In this document: positions 1 through 7,003 of the stretch, one piece after another
How the letters are laid out: every line of letters starts with the position of its first letter
How positions within the stretch are numbered: the first letter of the stretch is position 1
Assembly (NCBI RefSeq): GCF_015207655.1
Contig: NZ_JADEWN010000014.1
Coordinates: 20,923 to 84,922, forward strand
DNA length: 64,000 nt
DNA from: Gloeocapsopsis crepidinum LEGE 06123
Lineage (GTDB): Bacteria > Cyanobacteriota > Cyanobacteriia > Cyanobacteriales > Chroococcidiopsidaceae
Direction of reading: 5' to 3'
Notes under the pieces: generated by a model
The model's input: the letters and a program-made list of their open reading frames with translations, nothing else
What the model was told of the DNA's origin: nothing
Database searches by the model: none
Program-made: the position numbers and the translations under genes

Positions 1-279
1 GCAGCTGATTTAGGCTCATTTGTTGCTCGATTAGAATATGACAAATTACGCGTTAACTTGCCATCATACCGCTTAGAACGTATTAAGGAAGCATTGTTAC
101 AAAGCTATCAAGCACCATTCCTACTTAACCGCATCGAGTTATACACAGCGATCGCTTTATTTCGTCTGGCGTGTGAGCCATTTCGCTATCGCGAACCAAA
201 TTGGGATGAAAAAACTGTGATGATTTTACAGCAGGTTGAGACAATTTTACAGCCATTAAGCACACCTCAATCAGCATAA
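1..279 (+). CDS. Aminoglycoside-phosphotransferase-fold protein, C-terminal part (cut by window edge)
   Basis: The frame is open from the first base of the window and ends with TAA at 277-279, so only the last 92 codons are present and the true start lies outside. The visible stretch ADLGSFVARLEYDKL resembles the segment after the metal-binding Asp in APH/choline-kinase-fold proteins (typically D-P-x-x-D-L-G-x-F). A TTG at 58 could be read as a start but would discard this conserved segment. The gene lies 10 bases before a second APH-fold gene on the same strand, so the two look like a paralogous or cooperating pair. The substrate cannot be told; the fold covers small-molecule and antibiotic kinases. 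The assignment rests on a short segment and on the neighbour. Confidence 0.55.
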   Translation, partial: AADLGSFVARLEYDKLRVNLPSYRLERIKEALLQSYQAPFLLNRIELYTAIALFRLACEPFRYREPNWDEKTVMILQQVETILQPLSTPQSA

Positions 280-289
280 CAGGAGGTGT

Positions 290-1303
290 ATGAGTACCAT
301 TTCAGTTATCGATCCCTTTGATGTTGTCCGTGATGCAAAAATGCCATTTTTAACACAAGCATTGCATCCTGAAGTCGTCCAACAGCAGTTCGATCGGCTT
401 TCACTGTGGCAAAACACGCACCCGATAAAACTACAAGCGATTCGCGTCATTCGCTATAAGCCAGGGCGTCGGTGTTTGATTGAATATGATGTTGTTGAAA
501 ATCAATCAGTTGTCACGTTAATTGGCAAAACCCGTGCGAAGGGACTCGATCTTTGTACCTATCGTCTGCTGCAATTACTCTGGCACAATGGTTTTGATGC
601 CAAGAGTGGCGATCGCATTTCGGTTCCTGAACCCATCGGGGCAATTCCCCAATTTCAAATGTGGCTACAGCGTAAAGTTGCTGGTACAGTTGCTACGAAT
701 TTACTACTACAACCTGACGGTATTGCCTTATCACAGCACATTGCCCAAGCCGCGCATAAGCTACATCAGGCAAATATTGTTCCTCGCCGCAGCCATACAA
801 TGGCAGATGAACTACAGATTTTGCACGATCGCCTGTTGAAGGTAGTGCAACTATATCCGCATTTGTCACAACGTATCGAGAGGTTACTTGTAGCTTGCGA
901 TCGCCTCGGTACTGCGACGCCAGAGTTAGAAAATAGTGGCATTCATCGCGATTTTTACCCCGATCAAGTTTTAGTTGCAGGCGATCGCATTTACTTGCTT
1001 GATTTGGATCTTTATTGTCTTGGCGATCCGAGTTTGGATATTGGCAACTTTATTGCACATGTAACTGAACAAAGCTTGCGTACTCTAGGCAATGCAGATG
1101 CTTTAATAGATCGAGAAGAAGCGGCGATCGCTGAATTTACTCGTCTATCTAGTACTGCAACTCATGTCGCCATCCAGGCGTATAAAACCCTGACGTTAGC
1201 GCGACATATTTACATTAGTACGCTATTTCCTGAACGGCAAAAATTTACAGAGACACTCTTAGAACTTTGCGAACAAAGGTCTGTAGCCTCTCATTATGTG
1301 TGA
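290..1303 (+). CDS. Aminoglycoside phosphotransferase (APH) family kinase-like protein
   Basis: A 337-residue soluble protein of the APH fold (protein-kinase-like small-molecule kinases). The catalytic-loop motif is SGIHRDFYPDQVLV, with the catalytic Asp near residue 221, followed by LLDLDLYCLGDPSLDIGNF, which carries the metal-binding Asp and the family's D-x-x-x-D-I-G-N-F signature. A strong Shine-Dalgarno AGGAGG lies at 281-286, unusually close (3 bases) to the ATG at 290. The stop overlaps a possible upstream start (1296) of the porin gene, so the two may be cotranscribed. There is no signal peptide or membrane segment. The fold and active site are clear; the substrate is unknown, and a role in the siderophore locus downstream is not indicated. 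Confidence 0.8.
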   Translation: MSTISVIDPFDVVRDAKMPFLTQALHPEVVQQQFDRLSLWQNTHPIKLQAIRVIRYKPGRRCLIEYDVVENQSVVTLIGKTRAKGLDLCTYRLLQLLWHNGFDAKSGDRISVPEPIGAIPQFQMWLQRKVAGTVATNLLLQPDGIALSQHIAQAAHKLHQANIVPRRSHTMADELQILHDRLLKVVQLYPHLSQRIERLLVACDRLGTATPELENSGIHRDFYPDQVLVAGDRIYLLDLDLYCLGDPSLDIGNFIAHVTEQSLRTLGNADALIDREEAAIAEFTRLSSTATHVAIQAYKTLTLARHIYISTLFPERQKFTETLLELCEQRSVASHYV

Positions 1304-1313
1304 GAACGGATTA

Positions 1314-2861
1314 ATGACAATAACATCAACCAAAATATTAACACAACTCACCGTATTAGGTGTTTTTTCAATCTTGACAAATGCTCCTGTTAGTGCATCA
1401 GAAATTTCTAGCACTACCGAGCTACTTGCACAAGTGACATCGGTGTCTCAGTTATCTGATGTAGCACCTAATGATTGGGCATTTCAATCACTCCGCGCGT
1501 TGGTAGAACGCTATGGTTGTGTTGCAGGTTATCCCGATGGAACGTATCGCGGCGATCGCGCTTTAACTCGATATGAGTTTGCAGCAGGGTTGAATGCTTG
1601 TTTAGATCAGATCAATACTTTGATTACTTCTAGCACAACAGGCGCAATTCGTCAAGCAGATCTGGATACCTTACAACGATTGCAAGCTGAGTTTGCGCAA
1701 GAACTAGCAACGTTACAAGGAAGTGTCGATCAACTTGAAGCCCGTACTGCTGAACTTGAAGCACAACAATTTTCGACAACAACACGACTCGAAGGCGAAG
1801 TTTTATTTGCGGTGAGTGGCGTTACTGGCGATCGCAAAGCTGATGGTAGCGATGAGGAAATTAATGATAGCATCACACTCAACAATCGTGTCCGGCTCAA
1901 CTTTATTACTAGTTTCTCTGGTTCTGATGCCTTCCGAGTGCGTTTACAAGCGCGTAATATCCCTGAATTAGAAGATGCGGCAGGTACGCCAATGGCAAAT
2001 TTGGGGTTTGATGGTAATAGCGAAAATCGCATAGAAGTAAGTCGGATGGATTATGCTTTTCCGCTGGGCGATCGCGCCCAAGGTTATTTGAGTTTTGTCG
2101 GTGGAGGCTTGGGCGATTTTGTCACTAACGTGAATCCGCTATATGGTAGTAGTGGTTCGGGTGCAGTTTCACTGTTTGCGCGAGAAAATCCAGTGCGACG
2201 ACAAGGAAGTGCGCCTGGGGCAAGTTTTGCGTATAGCTTTAGTGATGCTGTTACTTTAGAAGTTGGGATTGCAACGAGTGACGCAACTGATCCAGAAGTA
2301 GGTATTTGGCAAAGTCCTTATGCAGCGATCGCGCAGTTAACTGTACAACCCATCGAAACTTTAAATCTCGGTTTAACTTATGTTCGTTCGTACAACAGCA
2401 TTAGTACGGGTACAGGTAGCGAATTATCCAACGATCCGTTTGATGGTGATGCAGATGCGATTACGGGAAACTCGTATGGTGTCGAAGCCGCATTACAAGT
2501 GAGTCCTAATTTTACACTTGGTGGTAGAGTTGGTTTGATTCAAGCAACCGCAACTGATCTTGATGACAATCCTTCGGCAGATATTTTCACTTGGGCTGTG
2601 TCGCTTGCTTTCCCTGACTTAGCCGGAGAAGATAATTTAGCGGGTATCATTATTGGTCTACCGCCCAAAGTCGTGAGTAATCAACTTGATCCAGATTTAG
2701 AAGAAGATGATAGTTCCTTACACCTTGAAGCTTTCTACCGCTTTCAAGTTAACGACAACTTAGCAATTACTCCTGGTGTTTTTATGATTACCAATCCCGA
2801 ACACGATGCAGATAATGACACGATTTATGTAGGAACTGTCCGCACGACGTTTGAATTTTGA
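1314..2861 (+). CDS. SLH-domain OprB-type porin (cyanobacterial iron-uptake porin family)
   Basis: Outer-membrane beta-barrel porin of the cyanobacterial SomA/OprB type, often annotated iron uptake porin. The N-terminus is a signal peptide ending near NAPVSAS. An SLH domain follows (SQLSDVAPNDWAFQSL to LTRYEFAAGLNACLDQI), which tethers such porins to peptidoglycan-linked polymer. Then come a short coiled coil (LQRLQAEFAQELATLQGSVDQLEA) and a barrel ending in the classic terminal Phe (VRTTFEF). The ATG at 1314 is preferred because it puts the basic signal-peptide start at residue 1. A start at 1296 overlaps the kinase gene by 8 bases and would add six residues (MCENGL). The protein would let small solutes, including inorganic iron, cross the outer membrane. 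Its position about 1.6 kb from the siderophore transport genes fits an iron theme, but the family is general. Confidence 0.85.
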   Translation: MTITSTKILTQLTVLGVFSILTNAPVSASEISSTTELLAQVTSVSQLSDVAPNDWAFQSLRALVERYGCVAGYPDGTYRGDRALTRYEFAAGLNACLDQINTLITSSTTGAIRQADLDTLQRLQAEFAQELATLQGSVDQLEARTAELEAQQFSTTTRLEGEVLFAVSGVTGDRKADGSDEEINDSITLNNRVRLNFITSFSGSDAFRVRLQARNIPELEDAAGTPMANLGFDGNSENRIEVSRMDYAFPLGDRAQGYLSFVGGGLGDFVTNVNPLYGSSGSGAVSLFARENPVRRQGSAPGASFAYSFSDAVTLEVGIATSDATDPEVGIWQSPYAAIAQLTVQPIETLNLGLTYVRSYNSISTGTGSELSNDPFDGDADAITGNSYGVEAALQVSPNFTLGGRVGLIQATATDLDDNPSADIFTWAVSLAFPDLAGEDNLAGIIIGLPPKVVSNQLDPDLEEDDSSLHLEAFYRFQVNDNLAITPGVFMITNPEHDADNDTIYVGTVRTTFEF

Positions 2862-2987
2862 AGTAGAGAAAGGGTAATAGGTAATTGGTAATCGGATTTC
2901 ACTCTATTGCTAGAAGCGTAACTACGGTAAGTTCAAGATATAAATGAATAAACACAAGCTGGTGTAGTTCAGTTTCATTAAATACAA

Positions 2988-3911
2988 ATGCGATCGCATC
3001 AAACTTCAGGTCGATGGCGTTTAGGTTTAGCCTTGTCGCTATTGACGGTTTTCTTGTGGGGAATTTTACCCATTGCTTTATCAGTAACACTCCAAGCACT
3101 TGATGTTTATACACTTACTTGGTTTCGATTTTTAATTTCCTTTGGGTTACTCGCAATTTATTTAGCTAGCCGCCAGCAGTTACCCCAATTGCAAAAACTC
3201 CGCAGCGCAGGGTTAGGACTTGTTGTCGTTGCTACAGTATTTTTAGGAATAAATTACTTACTCTTCGTACAAGGTTTAACGCTAACATCGCCTGCAAATG
3301 CCCAAGTCTTAATTCAACTTGCACCAGTATTATTTGGGATAGGTGCGATCGCATTTTTTAAAGAACGCTTTAATCGCTATCAATCCATCGGGTTGAGTAC
3401 CCTTGTGCTTGGTTTAGTGTTGTTCTTTAATGAGCAACTACAGAGTTTACTCACAGCAAATTCTACTTACCTTATCGGTAGTGGTATTCTTGTACTCGCA
3501 GCTGCAGCTTGGGCAGTGTATGCTTTAGCACAGAAACAATTACTGCGATCGCTTTCTTCCGCAAACGTAATGCTACTGATCTACGGTGGTTGTGCGCTGC
3601 TATTTACGCCTGTGGCGACACCGTCAACAATTCTGACGCTGAGTCTTTTACACTGGGGAACGCTACTATTTTGTGGGTTAAATACTTTGATTGCCTATGG
3701 TGCATTTGCTGAAGCCCTCGAACATTGGGAAGCTTCGCGGGTGAGTGCAGTTCTTGCATTAACTCCAGTTGTAACTTTGGCATCCGTAGAGATAGTATCA
3801 TCACTCCTTCCTAAGTGGATTGCCAGCGAACAATTAACATTGTTAGGCTTGATTGGAGCCATTTTAGTTGTGAGTGGTTCAATGGCGATCGCTTTAGGGA
3901 GATCGCGTTAA
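2988..3911 (+). CDS. EamA/DMT-superfamily transporter
   Basis: A 307-residue inner-membrane protein of the drug/metabolite transporter superfamily, made of two EamA repeats of about five membrane segments each. The first begins LALSLLTVFLWGILPIAL and the second around GSGILVLAAAAWAVYALAQ. The typical second-repeat ending of small hydrophobic helices is followed by a basic tail (ALGRSR). The family moves amino acids, nucleosides or other metabolites, usually outward; the substrate cannot be read from sequence. It starts at an ATG at 2988 with no strong ribosome-binding site. It stands 126 bases after the porin on the same strand and is not clearly part of the siderophore locus, although an exporter role there cannot be excluded. 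Confidence 0.85.
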   Translation: MRSHQTSGRWRLGLALSLLTVFLWGILPIALSVTLQALDVYTLTWFRFLISFGLLAIYLASRQQLPQLQKLRSAGLGLVVVATVFLGINYLLFVQGLTLTSPANAQVLIQLAPVLFGIGAIAFFKERFNRYQSIGLSTLVLGLVLFFNEQLQSLLTANSTYLIGSGILVLAAAAWAVYALAQKQLLRSLSSANVMLLIYGGCALLFTPVATPSTILTLSLLHWGTLLFCGLNTLIAYGAFAEALEHWEASRVSAVLALTPVVTLASVEIVSSLLPKWIASEQLTLLGLIGAILVVSGSMAIALGRSR

Positions 3912-3958
3912 ATGCAGTAGCTTGGTAGATATACTTCTTATCTTTACCCCATCTACTT

Positions 3959-4417
3959 ATGAGTAAACAATTAGATGAAACTGTTTCTAGAGAAATCGCC
4001 AATAATATCAAAAGTAAAGCTAAAGACAGCTTTGATAACGCCTATAAAGCAGCCTTAGCCACTGAAGGCGCGCTGTATGTTCAAGGCTTTTTAGTTTTAG
4101 CAGCAAAACCTTATCGCATCATCGAACACAGCTGGATTGAACTCGAAGAACAAATTATTGATCCGACACTGCCTTTTTTAAATCACAAAGCACAAGATCT
4201 TTACTACTATCCTGCACAGCAACTTACACTAAAGCAACTCAAAGCCGCCATAGAAGAAGCACAAGAAGATTATCCTGAAGACAATCCCCTGCCAGTTTAC
4301 GGTGCTGCACCTTATGAATACTATGGTGATGTCATGTTGGGTGGTGCTGAATACTTAGCAGCATATCAAGCCGCCGAAGCTAAATGGAAAGAGTTAAGCG
4401 ATCCGCAGTACAATTAG
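3959..4417 (+). CDS. Conserved-looking hypothetical protein (152 aa)
   Basis: I do not recognise this family. The protein is soluble, acidic and rich in Ala, Glu and Tyr. It has a charged N-terminal helix (MSKQLDETVSREIANNIKSK), a central segment with an aromatic/hydrophobic pattern (GFLVLAAKPYRIIEHSWIEL) and a Tyr-rich C-terminus (AAPYEYYGDVMLGGAEYLAAY). It has no signal peptide, membrane segment or metal motif. The phrase resembling 'what it is called when it is sent to us, its address' near YRIIEHSWIELEEQIIDPT suggests an intact folded domain rather than noise, and codon use matches the neighbours. It ends 25 bases before the convergent MFS gene. No link to iron can be shown. Confidence 0.6.
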   Translation: MSKQLDETVSREIANNIKSKAKDSFDNAYKAALATEGALYVQGFLVLAAKPYRIIEHSWIELEEQIIDPTLPFLNHKAQDLYYYPAQQLTLKQLKAAIEEAQEDYPEDNPLPVYGAAPYEYYGDVMLGGAEYLAAYQAAEAKWKELSDPQYN

Positions 4418-4442
4418 CGGCGATCGCATTTATGCAGAAATA

Positions 4443-5753
4443 TTAACCCGCATCCTGATCGAGTAGCAAATCTTCGACATTTCGCAGTGAGTGGAACTGA
4501 TACCCACACAAGCCCACTAAAGACATACACAAAGCACAAATTACGTATAGCACAGATATACCAGCGCCTGTACCCGTGCCAAATAATCTGCCAAAAAATG
4601 GTGTTAGCATACCTCCTGGATGCATTGCAGGTTCAAAAACGTTGTCAGCTAGTAATCCAGCAATCAAGTAGGCAAATGCCGAGGTTAGTTGTTCAACTAA
4701 GGAACGTGCAGCAAACACGCGCCCTTGAATATTAGGATGAACTTTTGTCATCCAAATTGCCGTAGTAGAACTGCCACTTAAAGGAGCATAGAGTGATGCG
4801 CTAAACTGAGCTAACATCCAAATCCAAGGTGATTGACCTAAGCCCAACACAGTTTTACTTAAACCAATTCCAGCCATACCAATTAGAACTCCTTTGATCC
4901 GGCGCTTGAAACCACCCCAGCGGCTAATGATTAAAGCGCCAATCACACCACCTACACCTGCTGCTGATGCTAAGCTACCCAGAACGACAGTATCGTTGCC
5001 GCTACGTGACAAAATCATTGGGGTGTAAAGCAAATCGCAGATATCATAGGGTAGCCAAAACAAAAATCCGGCAATAAGCAGTGCAAGCATCCCTCGACGT
5101 GCTCGAATGTAACGCATCCCAAACACAAATTCTCGCCAAATATTCGGATTAATTTGACTTTCGGCTTCATCTGGTAAAGGTTGAGGAACTTTGACAAGTA
5201 AGATACTGCTAATGGCAATCAAAAAAGTCACAATATCAATCACACAAATGCCAGCCAAACCAATTGAATAGTAAAGATATCCTGCTAATGCTGGACCAAC
5301 AATATTAGCACCATAACCCGATACAAAATCTAGGCTACTTGCACGGGCATAATGCTTTGTTGGAACCATTAATGAAACTGATGCAGAGTAGGCAAGCCAC
5401 TGAATTTGATTAAAAGTTCCCGCGATCGCACCTGTAACATATAAATGCCAAACTTGCAACTGATTGGTGAGATACAACAAGACAATCATGACGGTTAGAG
5501 TGACAGTAATCGTATCACCCAATACCATCAACAATTTACGATTACATCGATCTACAATTACCCCAGCGATCGGACTAAATAAAATACTAGGTAGCAGCGT
5601 AAAAAAATCTACTAGCGCTAAAGAAGTCACTTGACCGCTAAATTCCCATGCCCAAATATTAAAGGCGAAGGTACTCATTGTACTGCCAATTGTTGAAACT
5701 AGCTGACCGCTCCAGACGATAATAAAGTTACGCAGGCTGGGAGAAGGCGACAT
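4443..5753 (-). CDS. MFS transporter, probable siderophore exporter (EntS-like MFS_3 type)
   Basis: A 436-residue inner-membrane protein with about 12 membrane segments. Segment 1 is FIIVWSGQLVSTIGSTMSTF, and the MFS loop 2-3 signature appears as GVIVDRCNRKLLMVLGD. The N-terminal pattern (W-S-G-Q-x-V-S-x-x-G-S) and overall layout match the MFS_3 group, which contains EntS-type enterobactin exporters and many exporters beside NRPS clusters. It shares strand and direction with the FecB and TonB genes and lies 226 bases beyond FecB, so it may belong to that transcript or have its own promoter. The likely job is export of the finished or acylated siderophore across the inner membrane. A self-resistance or importer role is possible. 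Confidence 0.8.
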   Translation of the reverse strand: MSPSPSLRNFIIVWSGQLVSTIGSTMSTFAFNIWAWEFSGQVTSLALVDFFTLLPSILFSPIAGVIVDRCNRKLLMVLGDTITVTLTVMIVLLYLTNQLQVWHLYVTGAIAGTFNQIQWLAYSASVSLMVPTKHYARASSLDFVSGYGANIVGPALAGYLYYSIGLAGICVIDIVTFLIAISSILLVKVPQPLPDEAESQINPNIWREFVFGMRYIRARRGMLALLIAGFLFWLPYDICDLLYTPMILSRSGNDTVVLGSLASAAGVGGVIGALIISRWGGFKRRIKGVLIGMAGIGLSKTVLGLGQSPWIWMLAQFSASLYAPLSGSSTTAIWMTKVHPNIQGRVFAARSLVEQLTSAFAYLIAGLLADNVFEPAMHPGGMLTPFFGRLFGTGTGAGISVLYVICALCMSLVGLCGYQFHSLRNVEDLLLDQDAG

Positions 5754-5979
5754 TTTTTATTTTGGATAAAAAGTTTTGAGTTTTGAGTTCTGGAAAGCGA
5801 ACAAAGGTGCCGGAGGCAAATATTTTAAGTTTTAAGTTTTGTTAGCGTAGCGGTGCCTTAGCACGTTTTGAATTAGAAGAACTCTCTTAAACTCAACACT
5901 CAACATTCATAACTCATAACTCTTGCTAGGATAATAGTGACCAATTACCAGTCTTTAAGGTATGTTTATTTTCATCTAC
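5754..5979. repeat. Intergenic spacer with degenerate AGTTTTG/AACTCA repeats
   Basis: The spacer between the MFS and FecB genes is built from low-complexity direct repeats. AGTTTTGAGTTTTGAGTTC lies at about 5772-5790, TTTTAAGTTTTAAGTTTT at about 5823-5840, and a run of AACTCA/AACTCATAACTC units at about 5890-5922. The AACTCA units on the right are roughly the reverse complement of the TGAGTT units on the left, so the whole spacer could fold into a long imperfect hairpin. A short GTTAGCGTAGCGGTGCC element sits in the middle; similar elements are scattered through cyanobacterial genomes. No clear promoter was seen. Confidence 0.6.
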
Positions 5980-6972
5980 CTATTGACTACTTATTTTTGA
6001 ACCCGCACCCAGTAGGTATTGAGAAATATCATCTAAAATAGCATTTGCGCATAAGATATTACCAACAATCCAATAACCTGAATTAACTGTGTAAATACGG
6101 TTATTTTTAACAACATTAAGTAATTGCCAAATTTGATTATCGCGATATCTTTTAAAGTTATTTTCCGAACCTGGATCGAGTGCTACAAACATGACATCAG
6201 CATCAAGTAATTCTATACTTTCTAAACCTACCAATACATAACTATCAGCAGGATTGCTGACTTTTTTTTGTGCTTCTGGTATGGAAAGCCCAACTTCTTC
6301 TAAAATTTTAACAGGAAATGAAAATTGATTTTGAAACTGCGTTAGAGGCGAACCCCCATAGAAACGAATAATAGAAACTTCAGTATTTTGATGCTTTTGT
6401 TCAATAGCTGCCCGCAGTTTTTCTACGCGCTGTTGATATAGGTTTAATGCTTGCGAAGCTTGCGTCTCTCTATTTAGCATTTTGCCGAGTAGTTGCAAGG
6501 TTTCTTTCCAAGCTGTTTCATCAAATTGTATCGATACTGTTGGAGCTATTTTTGAAAAAATTCCGTAATTTTCTGCACCAATTTCTAGCCCTAAGATTAA
6601 ATCTGGCTGTAATTCCACAATTTTTTCTAGATTAAGCAGGCTCTCTTTACCAATAGAAATTATCCCCTCAATTTTGTTACCAAACTGAGGACCTCGACTA
6701 CCTAAAGCATTCGATTCAGCAGCAGCAATTGGTTTGAATCCTAAGCCAACTACAGCATCTAAAACGGTTTCATCTGTCACTATAATTCGTTGGGGATTTG
6801 TAGGAATACAACTTTCTCCCAACTGATGTTTTGTAACTTGACATTCTGATGTTGTAAATTGTCCCCTTGGGTTGCCTTTAGTAGCAATTTGGTTTGAGCA
6901 AGCTATCACTAAAAGATAAGTGAAAGTCACAAGTAAAACAAACTGAAAAAAATGATGTATATTTCTCTTCAT
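5980..6972 (-). CDS. FecB/BtuF-type iron-siderophore substrate-binding lipoprotein
   Basis: A periplasmic binding protein for ABC import of ferric siderophores (330 residues). The N-terminus is a lipoprotein signal: basic start MKRNIHHF, hydrophobic core, and a lipobox L-V-I-A-C with the lipidated Cys at residue 25. The two-lobed helical-backbone fold of peptidase-family TroA/FecB proteins is visible in NPQRIIVTDETVLDAVVGLG, LNLEKIVELQPDLILG and the C-terminal VVKNNRIYTVNSGYWIVG. It lies 31 bases after the TonB-dependent receptor on the same strand, so both should be cotranscribed and act in series. No permease or ATPase gene is in the window, so the protein must use an ABC permease encoded elsewhere. 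Confidence 0.9.
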   Translation of the reverse strand: MKRNIHHFFQFVLLVTFTYLLVIACSNQIATKGNPRGQFTTSECQVTKHQLGESCIPTNPQRIIVTDETVLDAVVGLGFKPIAAAESNALGSRGPQFGNKIEGIISIGKESLLNLEKIVELQPDLILGLEIGAENYGIFSKIAPTVSIQFDETAWKETLQLLGKMLNRETQASQALNLYQQRVEKLRAAIEQKHQNTEVSIIRFYGGSPLTQFQNQFSFPVKILEEVGLSIPEAQKKVSNPADSYVLVGLESIELLDADVMFVALDPGSENNFKRYRDNQIWQLLNVVKNNRIYTVNSGYWIVGNILCANAILDDISQYLLGAGSKISSQ

Positions 6973-7003
6973 CCTGACTACCCAAGGGTTAAATTATGAT
7001 GAA

